DNA from: Flammeovirgaceae bacterium
GTDB taxonomy: Bacteria > Bacteroidota > Bacteroidia > Cytophagales > Cyclobacteriaceae
Assembly: GCA_023251155.1 (NCBI GenBank)
Contig: JAHEZH010000013.1
Location: forward strand, 1-57,283
Direction: 5' to 3'
DNA length: 57,283 nt
Made by a program: the position numbers and the translations under genes. Numbering within the stretch: the first letter of the stretch is position 1; every line of letters starts with the position of its first letter. Below, piece after piece: positions 1 through 8,978 of the stretch. The notes beneath the pieces are model-generated. The model made no database searches and had not been told where the DNA came from. It saw only the letters and a program-made list of their open reading frames with translations.

Positions 1-1
1 A

Positions 2-868
2 TCCGGGCGGTATGAGTATAAGAACAAAGGTTTTGACCTGACACTGGAAGCGCTTGCTCACCTCAATGAACAGCTGAAGCGTGACGGCGTGGATGTTACC
101 GTGGTGATGTTCTTTGTTACTAAACGCGATTATCAGTTTATCAAGCCCGAAGTATTGCAGAGCCGTGCAATGATGGAAGAGATACGGCAAACGTGCGAGG
201 CTATTGAGGGACAGATCAGCAAGCGGTTGTTTTATGCTTCCACTACTTCGCAGGATAGTCGCCTGCCCGAGCTCAATGATTTTGTCGATGAATACTGGAA
301 GCTGCGTTACCGCAGAACAGTGCAGTCATGGAAGAGCAACAAGCTTCCTCCGATTATCACACATGAACTGGTCGATCAGGAAAATGATGAGATCATTCAC
401 TTCCTTACCCGCAGAGGTTTGTTGAACAAAGCCGAAGACAAAGTGAAGGTAGTGTATCATCCTGATTTTATAAATTCAACCAGCCCGCTTTTTGGTATGG
501 ATTACAATCAGTTTGTAAGAGGTTGTCACCTGGGTGTATTTCCGAGTTACTATGAACCATGGGGATATACTCCGCTGGAGTGCATGGCGAACGGTGTGCC
601 TTCCGTAACGAGTGACCTGAGTGGATTTGGAGATTACCTGCTGAAGAAATTTCCCGATCATGAAAAGCATGGGATGTATGTAGTAGAGCGGGGTAAGCGC
701 ACGTACGACTGGAGTGCCAAACAACTGGCGGGATTTATTTATCAATTCTTAATACAAGATCGCAAAGACCGCATTACCCAGCGCAACAACGTAGAGAGCT
801 ATTCTTCTTCTTTCGATTGGGCGAACCTGATTACACACTATGAGGAGGCGTATCAGCTATTGAGGTAA
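2..868 (+). CDS. Glycogen synthase, GT3 (eukaryote-like) family, 5'-truncated by the window edge
   Basis: This is the C-terminal part of a glycosyltransferase that extends alpha-1,4-glucan from a UDP- or ADP-glucose donor in the cytoplasm. The frame is open from base 2, and its first residues SGRYEYKNKGFD match the GYS-type 'SGRYE..NKG' strand, so the gene clearly starts upstream. The later block with RGCHLGVFPSYYEPWGYTP and LECMANGVPSVTSDLSGFG (about residues 175-215 of the visible part) is the GT3 signature and carries the Glu used for donor binding and catalysis in retaining GT-B enzymes. About 288 residues are visible, so roughly half of a GT3 protein is missing. It stops 100 bp before the sensor gene and is probably a separate housekeeping unit for storage polysaccharide. 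The family call is firm; the sugar donor cannot be decided from this fragment. Confidence 0.93.
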   Translation, partial: SGRYEYKNKGFDLTLEALAHLNEQLKRDGVDVTVVMFFVTKRDYQFIKPEVLQSRAMMEEIRQTCEAIEGQISKRLFYASTTSQDSRLPELNDFVDEYWKLRYRRTVQSWKSNKLPPIITHELVDQENDEIIHFLTRRGLLNKAEDKVKVVYHPDFINSTSPLFGMDYNQFVRGCHLGVFPSYYEPWGYTPLECMANGVPSVTSDLSGFGDYLLKKFPDHEKHGMYVVERGKRTYDWSAKQLAGFIYQFLIQDRKDRITQRNNVESYSSSFDWANLITHYEEAYQLLR

Positions 869-968
869 ACGGTTCGCTGTTGTTCATTCGGACGAATTCG
901 CGGTAGTAGAGGCTTACAAACGATTGAAATATTTTGCAATTTGAGCCGCATTCCATTACTTGCTGCAA

Positions 969-3900
969 ATGACCCGGGTATTCTTGTTTTTAGGACTTTG
1001 CTGCTCCCTTTCGCTAAGTGCACAGCAGGATCAGTTTCGTTTTGCCCGGCTGGACATCAATCGCGGACTTTCGCATAATTATACCTCGTGCTTTCTCAAA
1101 GATAGCAGGGGATTTATCTGGATCGGAACCGGCTCCGGCCTCAACCGTTTTGATGGGTATTCGGTAAAGATTTTCAAGAGCGATCTTCGTGATACAACCA
1201 CGATCAGCAATAACAATATCAATACCCTGTTTGAAGACCCGAACGGGAGAATATGGGTGAGCAGTACTACCGGTACTTCCGATGTTAATATCTTCGATCC
1301 GGTGACCGAATTATTTACGCATAAGAATAGTGCCTACCTTCGTCAGTATGGTATTGCTGATGGACGAATTACGGATATCGTTAAAGACTCCCAACATAAC
1401 TTCTGGTTCATTCATTACGAAAAAGGGTTGTACCGCTACTCCTCCCGGACGAAAACAAGTGAACAGGTAAGCTATACCTCGCCCGATAGTTTGAATAGTG
1501 AAAACAGGGTAGTGTTTGTAACAGAAGACACGTCAGGTACTATCTGGATCATTCAGGAAAACGGTATTCTCAAAAAGATCAACCCCGCGACTTTAAAGGT
1601 AGAATACTCCAATTCATTTTTGAAATCACTTTATCGCAGTAAGGAGTCTTCTTTTAAAATGGTGGCCGATGCCGATGGCGATCTTTGGATTTTTCTCAGT
1701 AATAGTAATCACGGTGTTTTTGTATTCAATACAAGAAGCAACGCATTTCAGCATGTTCACGAAGGGGCTTCTGCGCTTAAGCTGAACAATAATATTGTCA
1801 GAGGCATTGCTCAGGATAATCAGGGATTCATCTGGATAGCCACGGATCATGGTGGGCTGAATGTGGTAGATAAGAAGAAGCAAACGATCCGCTATCAATT
1901 ACATAACCCGAGTGATGACAAGAGCCTGGCACAAAATAGTATCAATGCACTTTATAAAGACAGGGATGGAATACTATGGGTGGGTACTTTCAAAGAAGGT
2001 GTATGCTATTATCATGAAAGCCTGGTGCGGTTTCCGTTGTACCGGCACGAGCCTTCCAATCCGTTCAGCCTTCCCTATAGTGATATCAACCGGTTTGTTG
2101 AAGATGAAAAAGGGAATCTGTGGCTGGGCACTAATGGGGGAGGTCTAATTTATTTCAACCGAAGCAATAACACCTACAAGCAATTCCGGCATGATGCGAA
2201 GAATACAAAAAGCCTGAGTAGCGATGTGATTGTCGGGATGATTTATAGTCGTGATAAAAAACTTTGGATAGGTACTTACTTTGGAGGGCTCAATCAGTTT
2301 GATGGTAACGAATTTAAACATTACCGGCATAATCCATCCGATCCGCAAAGTCTGGGTGATGAAAGCGTATGGGAAATTCTGGAAGACATCAATGGCGATT
2401 TTTGGATTGGTACACTGCGATCGGGCCTGGATGTATTTGATCCGAAGCGCGCTACTTTCCGACATTACCGGAATGGAGACGTGAACTCTATTCACACCAA
2501 CTATGTGGCTGCGCTTATGGAAGACAGCAAAGGAAACATATGGGTGGGTACTGGTTTTGGGGTAGATGTTTATGAAAGAGAAACCGGAAGATTCATTCAT
2601 TACATCAACGATCCGAAAGATCCCCAGTCCTTATCCAACAACAGTGTGCTGTTCATTCTGGAAGACAGCCGGCATCTGGTGTGGGTGGCTACGCAGGAGG
2701 GATTGAATCAATATGATCCGGCAACGAAAAAATTCACTGCATTACGCGAAGAAGATGGACTTTCTCACAATACGATTCTTACCATTGCGGAAGATCACGA
2801 AGGAATGCTGTGGCTGGGGACATCGAACGGCATTTCCAATTTAATTATATCGAAAAAAGAAACAGGCGGTGGTTATTCATTCTCATTTAAAAATTACGAT
2901 GAGTCGGACGGACTACAGGGCAAACAATTCAATGATAATGCGGTAGCGAAAACCAGTAAGGGTGAAATTATTTTCGGAGGGGGTAACGGGTTCACCATTT
3001 TTAAGCCTTCAGAAATAAAAACCAATACCATAAAGCCCCGGGTAGTCCTTTCTGATTTTTATCTGTTTAATAAAAGTCTGAAAACCGGAGAGAAGGTAGA
3101 TGACCGGGTGCTGCTGCCCCGATCGATTTATTCCTCTGAAGCAATAGAGCTCCGCCACAATCAGAATATATTTTCTATTGAATTTGCAGCACTTAATTTT
3201 ATCCATCCTGAAAAGGCACAGTACAAATACAAGCTCGAAAATTTTAATACTGACTGGCTTACCACGGATGGTACCTCCCGCCGGGCAACCTACACCAATC
3301 TCGATCCGGGTGAGTATGTGTTTAAAGTAAAAGCGGCCAACAGTGATGGTCTTTGGAACGAAGAGGAAGTGAGTTTAAAAATCACGATCCTTCCTCCTTT
3401 CTGGAAAACTTCTACTGCTTTTGTGCTGTACTTCTTTTTTGTGCTGGGCGTTTTGTATGTGATACGCCGATTGATTCAGCAACGTGAGCGTACCAAATTT
3501 GCCATTGAGCGGGAGCGTCAGGAAGCACAACGCATGCATGATATGGATCTGATGAAAATCCGCTTCTTTACCAACATCAGTCATGAGTTCCGCACGCCAC
3601 TTTCACTTGTGCTTACACCACTTGAAAAGATCATTAAGAACACGCCTAATCCGGATCAGAAAAACCAGTTACAACTGATATCGCGAAATGCAAAACGGTT
3701 GCTCAATCTGGTCAATCAGCTTCTTGATTTCAGAAAACTGGAGGTACAGGAAATAAAATTCAGCCCTTCGGAGGGAGATATTATTCTCTTTATAAAAGAA
3801 ACTGTTCTCTCTTTTTCGGATATATCGGAGAAGAAAAGTATTGAATTTACTTTCCATACTTCTGTCGATTCATTGGAAACGGTTTTCGACCAGGATAAAC

Positions 3901-5114
3901 TGGAAAAAATACTTTTCAATTTATTGTCCAATGCATTCAAGTTTACGCCAGAGCGGGGTAAAGTGTCGGTAACGGTCGACGTGGTTGAAAAAGCAGGTGA
4001 CGTAACCCAATGGATACAAATTAAGGTAACGGATAGCGGAATCGGTATTGCGAAGGAAAAACAGGAGAAAATATTCGAACGGTTTTTTCAGGCAGACCTT
4101 CCTAACAGTGTGATCAACCAGGGAACCGGAATAGGATTATCCATTGCCAAGGAATTTGTGCGCGCACATGGTGGTTTCATTGACGTAGATAGCGAGTTAA
4201 ATCAGGGCAGCACGTTTACGGTGCTTCTCCCGGCGAGAGAGATTGTTTCGGGTACAACCCCTATTGAACAAGGCGATACCGCCATATCGAACAGTAGTTT
4301 ATCATCGCCAGCGGTTGAGCCGCATGCGGGTTGGGAACCGGCAGACCAGAGCAAAAAGCCTGTACTGCTTTTGGTAGAAGATAACGAAGACTTTCGCTTT
4401 TACCTGAAAGACAATATGAAGCAGAGTTATCAGGTGATGGAAGCGCATAATGGTGCGGAAGGACTTAAAATGGCACAGGAATACGTGCCTGATTTGATTG
4501 TAAGTGATGTGATGATGCCGGTAATGGATGGTATTGAAATGTGCAAGAAGATACGTTCCGATCACCACCTCTCGCACATACCCATCATCCTGCTTACTGC
4601 CCGAATGGCGGAAGAGCAAAAAATGGAGGGCTTTGAGAGCGGTGCGGATGACTACATCACCAAGCCTTTTAATGTGGAGATCCTTCAGTCGCGGATAAAG
4701 AATCTTCTTCAACGCAGGGAGTTGTTTCAGAAGGATTTCAGAAAACAGATAGAAGTAAAAGCCAGCGACATCCAGATCACTTCCATGGATGAAAAGCTGA
4801 TTCAAAAAGCGATCAGAGCTGTTGAGGAACATATTGCCGATCCTGATTTTTCGGTGGAAGACCTGAGCCGGGAGTTGGGTATGAGCCGGGTTTATCTTTA
4901 TAAAAAACTGGTGGCCTTAACCGGAAAGGCACCCCTTGATTTTATTCGCACGATCCGTCTGCAGCAGGCAGCACAACTGTTGGAAAAGAGCCAGCTGAAC
5001 ATTTCAGAGATTGCTTATAAAGTCGGGTTTAACAACCCTAAGTATTTTGCCAAATGCTTCAAGGAAGAATACGATATGCTTCCATCCGCCTATGCTAGCT
5101 GGAAGAAGAAGTAG
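969..5114 (+). CDS. Hybrid two-component system (HTCS) sensor kinase/response regulator with AraC output domain
   Basis: A single 1381-aa protein contains a complete two-component system. A signal peptide (about residues 1-18) is followed by a periplasmic beta-propeller of repeated Reg_prop strands ('G.IWIGT', 'LWLGT', 'IWVGT') to about residue 690. A Y_Y_Y domain (about 755-810) and one transmembrane helix (about 812-835) come next. The kinase has its H-box in ISHEFRTP (His872), an N-box near 980-1000 and the DSGIGI loop near 1022. A receiver domain has the acceptor Asp1180 in VSDVMMPVMDG, and an AraC-type helix-turn-helix ends the protein. The periplasmic half probably senses an oligosaccharide released by the neighbouring enzymes and activates susCD. 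A TTG at 960 is also in frame, but ATG 969 gives a normal signal peptide. Length and architecture are typical of HTCS proteins that sit beside the PUL they control. Confidence 0.96.
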   Translation: MTRVFLFLGLCCSLSLSAQQDQFRFARLDINRGLSHNYTSCFLKDSRGFIWIGTGSGLNRFDGYSVKIFKSDLRDTTTISNNNINTLFEDPNGRIWVSSTTGTSDVNIFDPVTELFTHKNSAYLRQYGIADGRITDIVKDSQHNFWFIHYEKGLYRYSSRTKTSEQVSYTSPDSLNSENRVVFVTEDTSGTIWIIQENGILKKINPATLKVEYSNSFLKSLYRSKESSFKMVADADGDLWIFLSNSNHGVFVFNTRSNAFQHVHEGASALKLNNNIVRGIAQDNQGFIWIATDHGGLNVVDKKKQTIRYQLHNPSDDKSLAQNSINALYKDRDGILWVGTFKEGVCYYHESLVRFPLYRHEPSNPFSLPYSDINRFVEDEKGNLWLGTNGGGLIYFNRSNNTYKQFRHDAKNTKSLSSDVIVGMIYSRDKKLWIGTYFGGLNQFDGNEFKHYRHNPSDPQSLGDESVWEILEDINGDFWIGTLRSGLDVFDPKRATFRHYRNGDVNSIHTNYVAALMEDSKGNIWVGTGFGVDVYERETGRFIHYINDPKDPQSLSNNSVLFILEDSRHLVWVATQEGLNQYDPATKKFTALREEDGLSHNTILTIAEDHEGMLWLGTSNGISNLIISKKETGGGYSFSFKNYDESDGLQGKQFNDNAVAKTSKGEIIFGGGNGFTIFKPSEIKTNTIKPRVVLSDFYLFNKSLKTGEKVDDRVLLPRSIYSSEAIELRHNQNIFSIEFAALNFIHPEKAQYKYKLENFNTDWLTTDGTSRRATYTNLDPGEYVFKVKAANSDGLWNEEEVSLKITILPPFWKTSTAFVLYFFFVLGVLYVIRRLIQQRERTKFAIERERQEAQRMHDMDLMKIRFFTNISHEFRTPLSLVLTPLEKIIKNTPNPDQKNQLQLISRNAKRLLNLVNQLLDFRKLEVQEIKFSPSEGDIILFIKETVLSFSDISEKKSIEFTFHTSVDSLETVFDQDKLEKILFNLLSNAFKFTPERGKVSVTVDVVEKAGDVTQWIQIKVTDSGIGIAKEKQEKIFERFFQADLPNSVINQGTGIGLSIAKEFVRAHGGFIDVDSELNQGSTFTVLLPAREIVSGTTPIEQGDTAISNSSLSSPAVEPHAGWEPADQSKKPVLLLVEDNEDFRFYLKDNMKQSYQVMEAHNGAEGLKMAQEYVPDLIVSDVMMPVMDGIEMCKKIRSDHHLSHIPIILLTARMAEEQKMEGFESGADDYITKPFNVEILQSRIKNLLQRRELFQKDFRKQIEVKASDIQITSMDEKLIQKAIRAVEEHIADPDFSVEDLSRELGMSRVYLYKKLVALTGKAPLDFIRTIRLQQAAQLLEKSQLNISEIAYKVGFNNPKYFAKCFKEEYDMLPSAYASWKKK

Positions 5115-5135
5115 TTGTTTGTTCGATCAACTAAC

Positions 5136-5161
5136 AAATCGTACCTATATCGTTACGATTT
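5136..5161 (+). terminator. Inverted repeat after the HTCS gene, possible weak terminator
   Basis: The arms AAATCGTA (5136-5143) and TACGATTT (5154-5161) are perfect complements around a 10-nt loop, 22 bp after the HTCS stop codon. There is no long T-run behind it, so termination is a guess; it could also be a protein-binding dyad. Confidence 0.3.
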
Positions 5162-5189
5162 GGTAGCCCTGATAACCTGGCCGTACCAG

Positions 5190-5197
5190 TAGATTTG
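5190..5197 (+). promoter_or_regulatory. Bacteroidota-type -7 element (TAGATTTG) before a small ORF
   Basis: TAGATTTG matches the Bacteroidota sigma-A -7 consensus TAnnTTTG exactly and lies 25 bp before the ATG of the 32-codon ORF at 5223. No convincing -33 box is present at the usual 19-21 bp spacing; the nearest TTTG (5159-5162) is 27 bp upstream. Confidence 0.4.
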
Positions 5198-5222
5198 TAA
5201 AGAATCAAAAGCGAACTTATTC

Positions 5223-5321
5223 ATGGATAACCTGAAGAAGAAAAACAGGGTACTACTGGCCGTTGAAATTCTTATTTACATCACCATCGCTGTTTCTGTC
5301 GCTTTTCTGATCATCAATTAA
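5223..5321 (+). CDS. Putative 32-aa single-helix membrane peptide (or 5' part of a disrupted gene)
   Basis: ATG 5223 opens a 32-codon frame with a basic N-terminus (MDNLKKKNR) followed by about 22 hydrophobic residues ending in FLIIN. This is a classic single-span, N-inside membrane peptide. A consensus -7 box lies 25 bp upstream. The frame ends at TAA 5319-5321, but the same frame then stays open to 5549 and encodes further hydrophobic segments. The peptide may therefore be the surviving start of a three-helix protein. I recognise no family. It lies between the HTCS gene and the SusC control region, so it could be co-expressed with the PUL or be a relic. Confidence 0.4.
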   Translation: MDNLKKKNRVLLAVEILIYITIAVSVAFLIIN

Positions 5322-5549
5322 CTCCGATTCCTTTTCCCTTTCCTGGTTTGCTGCGTAGTGCTTCTTACAGCTATCGGTATCATCGATGGCGTGTTGCCTG
5401 CTTTTCCTTTGCTCTTCTTCACGGTTTGTAATTGGCTCATCTTTATACTGTTTGAAAAGGGTAAAGCCCTCCGGTTAACATTTGTATCCCTCATCGGATA
5501 CAATTTTAGACCCCTGTTAACCGCTAAATCAGCACAACGGAACAATTGA
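5322..5549 (+). pseudogene. In-frame continuation of the small membrane protein after a TAA stop; likely nonsense-disrupted
   Basis: Directly after TAA 5319-5321, the same reading frame continues for 75 codons to TGA 5547-5549. It encodes two more hydrophobic stretches (around FLFPFLVCCVVLLTAIGII and PLLFFTVCNWLIFILF) and a polar, basic tail (TAKSAQRNN). Read through, 5223-5549 would be a 107-aa protein with three membrane segments. That pattern is expected from one point mutation in a real gene. An internal GTG (5358) could restart translation and give a 63-aa product. No homologous family is recognised, so the alternative is chance hydrophobicity in intergenic DNA. Confidence 0.35.
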
Positions 5550-5583
5550 ATACCCTCCTAGGGTGGCTGGAAGCCTATTTTTA

Positions 5584-5622
5584 CGCAATCGATTTCGAAT
5601 TTTTTAAAACGAATCGATTGCG
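5584..5622. promoter_or_regulatory. Large dyad-symmetric element upstream of susC
   Basis: The left arm CGCAATCGATTTCG (5584-5597) and right arm CGAATCGATTGCG (5610-5622) are complementary except for one extra T. They flank a 12-bp AT-only centre that contains TTTTAAAA. The element is 175 bp before the SusC start. It could be the operator for the AraC domain of the HTCS or another dimeric regulator, or a hairpin at the 5' end of the transcript. Nothing in the sequence decides between these. Confidence 0.5.
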
Positions 5623-5667
5623 GCATTAATGATTCCACCCAAAGGTTTAGATGAAGTTTTCTTTAGG

Positions 5668-5747
5668 GTTTGGTTCAGGACCACTGCAGGAATGGGACAC
5701 TGTTCCGTTCCTGGCAGTGCCTCCGGAATGTCGTGCATAAACCAAAC
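5668..5747 (+). promoter_or_regulatory. Candidate structured 5' leader RNA of the susCD operon
   Basis: An outer helix pairs GTTTGGTT (5668-5675) with AACCAAAC (5740-5747). Inside it is a long imperfect hairpin. 5678-5680 pairs with 5722-5724, CACTGC (5682-5687) with GCAGTG (5714-5719), and AGGAA(T)GG (5688-5695) with CC(G)TTCCT (5705-5712), closing a loop at about 5696-5704. One bulged G and one G-U pair remain. Thirteen unpaired bases (5727-5739) are left on the 3' side. The element ends 49 nt before the SusC start. It may be a stability element, an sRNA target or a sensing leader. I know of no matching family. The fold was derived by hand and no energy was calculated. Confidence 0.45.
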
Positions 5748-5796
5748 AAAGCACTCAACCAGAAATAAATAACCTTAACCTTAAATCAACTCGTCT

Positions 5797-8700
5797 ATGA
5801 TCAGAAAAATCTACAGAAAGCAATGGATTGCTGGTGTACTTTTTTCTTTAATGGCTTCGATCAGTGCTTATGCACAAACGCAAGTCATCAAAGGAAATGT
5901 ATCCGATCCTACAGGGAACGCCATCCCTGGTGTGAATGTGATTATTAAAGGAACCACCAGTGGTACAGCTACGGATGGCTCCGGTGATTTCTCTATTGCC
6001 GCATCTCCTGATGAGGTGCTGGTGTTCACTTTTATCGGCTACAAAGCACAGGAGATAAAAGTGGGAAGCCAGACTCAGATCACGGTGAAGATGCAGGAAG
6101 ATGTGGCATCACTGCAGGAAGTAGTCGTGGTTGGCTATGGAGAAATGAAGCGCACTGATCTTACCACCGCACAAACTTCCGTATCCTCGTCCGATATTGC
6201 ACGTACGGTAAACACGACCATTGAGCAGGCCATACAAGGTCGTGCAGCAGGGGTTTACATTACTCAGAACACGGGGCAGCCCGGTGGAGGGATTTCTGTT
6301 AATATCCGTGGTATCAACTCAATCAACGGAACAAATGAACCCCTCTATGTTATTGATGGTGTACAGATCCCGGGTCAGTCTCCTTCATTCGGATCTTCCA
6401 GTTCGTCTAATCCACTGGCCGGTATCAATCCTTCTGACATCGAATCAATTGAAGTTTTGCAGGGGCCTTCTGCCACGGCAGTATATGGTTCGCGAGCCAC
6501 TAACGGTGTGTTATTGATTACGACCAAACGTGGTAAAGCAGGTGATACACGCATCACTTATGGTTTTCGATATGGCGTGCAGACTGCACCCAAAAGTCTG
6601 AAGGTGATGGACCTGCAGCAATATGCGCAAATGACCAATGAATACCATGCTCTTGCCGGTGGCAATTCTCCTTTGGAGTTTCTGGACCCATCGCTATTAG
6701 GAAAAGGTACCGATTGGCAAAAGGAATTGTTTCAAAGCGCACCCATGTCGAATCACCAGTTAAACTTCAGCGGAGGTAGTGATAAAGTAACCTACTATTT
6801 ATCCGGTGAGTATTCTAACCAGGATGGCGTTGCACTTGGATCTAGTTTTAAACGATACTCGACACGATTGAATGTAGATAATAAAATAAAGGACTGGCTT
6901 ACCATCGGAGGTAATTTTAGTTTTAATCAAACTAATGATGTACTCACGACCAGTCAGGAAAATATTATCAGCAACGCACTGCAGCTTACTCCGCAGATAC
7001 CGGTCAAGAATTTTGATGGTACCTGGGGTGGAGGAGATGATACCAACCGGGCCAATCAATTCGCTCCGGTTAACCCGATCGCCATTGCCAACCTGACTAC
7101 TAATGAATTAGTAAGAAGACAATTTTTGGGTGGATTGAATCTGGGAGTAACGCTGATGAAAGGATTGACATTCCGGTCTTCCTTCAATACCAATGTCGGC
7201 TTTTCAAACTCTACCTACTTTGTGCCCAGTTACAAGTTTGGTTATGCAGTAAATCCTACTGCATCGCTCACCAATTCTGCAGGCACTAACACGTATTGGA
7301 ACTGGAATCAATTACTGGAGTATAACCGATCATTTGGCAAACATAATCTGAATGTGATGGTTATGCACGAAGCGCAGGAGTCAGCCTGGAAAAATATTTC
7401 AGCCGCACGTACAGGCTATGTGGTGAATGTACTTGATCTGAATATCGGTGATGCCAAAACGGCTACCAACGGTGGCGGACAAGGCGACTGGGCAATGGAG
7501 TCGTACCTGGGAAGACTCAACTATAATTATGCGGATAAGTACATACTGATGGGAACGCTTCGCGCCGATGGATCAGTGAACTTTGGTTCTAATAATAAAT
7601 GGGGAATATTTCCTTCCGTATCAGCGGCATGGCGGGTTTCGCAGGAAGAATTTTTTCAAGTGCCTTTTATTAATGAGCTGAAACTTCGGTTCGAAACAGG
7701 ATTAACAGGAAATCAAGGTGGTAGTGGTGCAATCTATTCTCCGCTCGAAGCAGCCCCTACACAATGGGGAACCGGATTTCTGCCTAGCAGATACAGTAAT
7801 CCGGGATTGAAGTGGGAATCGACCAAGACGAATAACGTGGGGTTGAATCTTTCTGTGCTGGATAACCGGCTTCAATTCGAGTTTGATTACTATGTAAAGA
7901 CTACCGATAATCTGTTGTTGAGTAATCCATTACCCTGGTATATGGGTACAGAGGGCTCCGGATCAGTGGGCGCACCCACTGTAAATATCGGTTCGCTGCA
8001 GAATAAAGGATGGGGCGTTACCGTCACTACCGTTAATATGAACCGCGATGGATTTAAGTGGGAAACCAACTTTAACGTATCCGGTTTCAAAACGAAAATC
8101 ATCTCCTTCTATTCTGATGCCGCCTTCATCAATCGTACCTCATGGTGGTTACAGGATTGGACTCAGCGCTCTTCAGTAGGCCGGGCTCCATGGCAATTTC
8201 TCGGATATGTTGAAGAAGGTCTTTTTCAATCAGTAGACGAAATCAATAACAGTGCAGTACCTGCCGATAATAATGGGAATCGTCTTCCTACCAATGAAAC
8301 CACCGGAGTATGGGTGGGTGATGTTAAGTTTAAAGATATCAGCGGCCCCAATGGAAGTCCGGATGGAATCATTGATGTGTATGATCAGACATTCATAGGC
8401 AATCCTTACCCGAAAGTATTTGGAGGTATCACCAATAAGTTTTCATACAAAGGTTTTGATTTGAGTGTTCTGATAACGGGTACTTATGGTAATGATATCT
8501 ATAACTACATCGCCAAGGTGAACACTAACCCGAATGCAATTAACCTTAGCCGCAATATGCTGGTGGATGCATTCAATTATGCAAAGGTGACTACAGATGG
8601 AGAGGGTAACGCAGTACTGGCTAATCCGGAAACCAATGTATCCCGCATTTCATTAGGGCCTAATGGAAATTATGCGCGCCATACCAGCCGGTGGGTGGAA

Positions 8701-8967
8701 GACGGTTCTTTTTTACGGTTAAAGAACGTAACACTCACGTATAATCTTCCTTCTTCTTTAATGTCAAAGCAGAAAATTGTAAGAGCAGCACGTGTTTCAC
8801 TGAGTGGTCAGAATCTGTATACCCTGACCAAATACACTGGTTATGATCCTGAGGTTGGAGCTTCGGTAGGAAGGGATGTAAGCGCAGCTAACCAGGCAAT
8901 TGGTTTGGACAATGGACGCTATCCATTGACTCCTGTTTATTCAATAAGTATTGGTGTTGATTTTTAA
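5797..8967 (+). CDS. SusC-family TonB-dependent outer-membrane oligosaccharide transporter
   Basis: This 1056-aa protein is the outer-membrane importer of the locus and takes up oligosaccharides using TonB energy. After a signal peptide ending at AYAQ (about residue 27) comes a carboxypeptidase-regulatory-like domain (about 30-108) and the SusC junction motif LQEVVVVGYG, the likely TonB-contact region. The plug domain follows (about 115-230), with INGTNEPLYVIDGV and the 'GPSATAVYGSRATNGV' block. The rest is a 22-strand-type barrel ending in an aromatic residue (VDF). Length is normal for SusC. The susD gene follows immediately, and the SusC stop codon overlaps a possible ATG. The long, structured upstream region suggests tight control. 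The substrate class is inferred only from the downstream hydrolases. Confidence 0.97.
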   Translation: MIRKIYRKQWIAGVLFSLMASISAYAQTQVIKGNVSDPTGNAIPGVNVIIKGTTSGTATDGSGDFSIAASPDEVLVFTFIGYKAQEIKVGSQTQITVKMQEDVASLQEVVVVGYGEMKRTDLTTAQTSVSSSDIARTVNTTIEQAIQGRAAGVYITQNTGQPGGGISVNIRGINSINGTNEPLYVIDGVQIPGQSPSFGSSSSSNPLAGINPSDIESIEVLQGPSATAVYGSRATNGVLLITTKRGKAGDTRITYGFRYGVQTAPKSLKVMDLQQYAQMTNEYHALAGGNSPLEFLDPSLLGKGTDWQKELFQSAPMSNHQLNFSGGSDKVTYYLSGEYSNQDGVALGSSFKRYSTRLNVDNKIKDWLTIGGNFSFNQTNDVLTTSQENIISNALQLTPQIPVKNFDGTWGGGDDTNRANQFAPVNPIAIANLTTNELVRRQFLGGLNLGVTLMKGLTFRSSFNTNVGFSNSTYFVPSYKFGYAVNPTASLTNSAGTNTYWNWNQLLEYNRSFGKHNLNVMVMHEAQESAWKNISAARTGYVVNVLDLNIGDAKTATNGGGQGDWAMESYLGRLNYNYADKYILMGTLRADGSVNFGSNNKWGIFPSVSAAWRVSQEEFFQVPFINELKLRFETGLTGNQGGSGAIYSPLEAAPTQWGTGFLPSRYSNPGLKWESTKTNNVGLNLSVLDNRLQFEFDYYVKTTDNLLLSNPLPWYMGTEGSGSVGAPTVNIGSLQNKGWGVTVTTVNMNRDGFKWETNFNVSGFKTKIISFYSDAAFINRTSWWLQDWTQRSSVGRAPWQFLGYVEEGLFQSVDEINNSAVPADNNGNRLPTNETTGVWVGDVKFKDISGPNGSPDGIIDVYDQTFIGNPYPKVFGGITNKFSYKGFDLSVLITGTYGNDIYNYIAKVNTNPNAINLSRNMLVDAFNYAKVTTDGEGNAVLANPETNVSRISLGPNGNYARHTSRWVEDGSFLRLKNVTLTYNLPSSLMSKQKIVRAARVSLSGQNLYTLTKYTGYDPEVGASVGRDVSAANQAIGLDNGRYPLTPVYSISIGVDF

Positions 8968-8978
8968 TGATTACTGAA

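Noticed and set aside
4302-4832. 176-codon minus-strand frame opposite the HTCS receiver domain
   Set aside because: It lies fully inside a well-supported gene and its translation has no domain features; antisense shadow.
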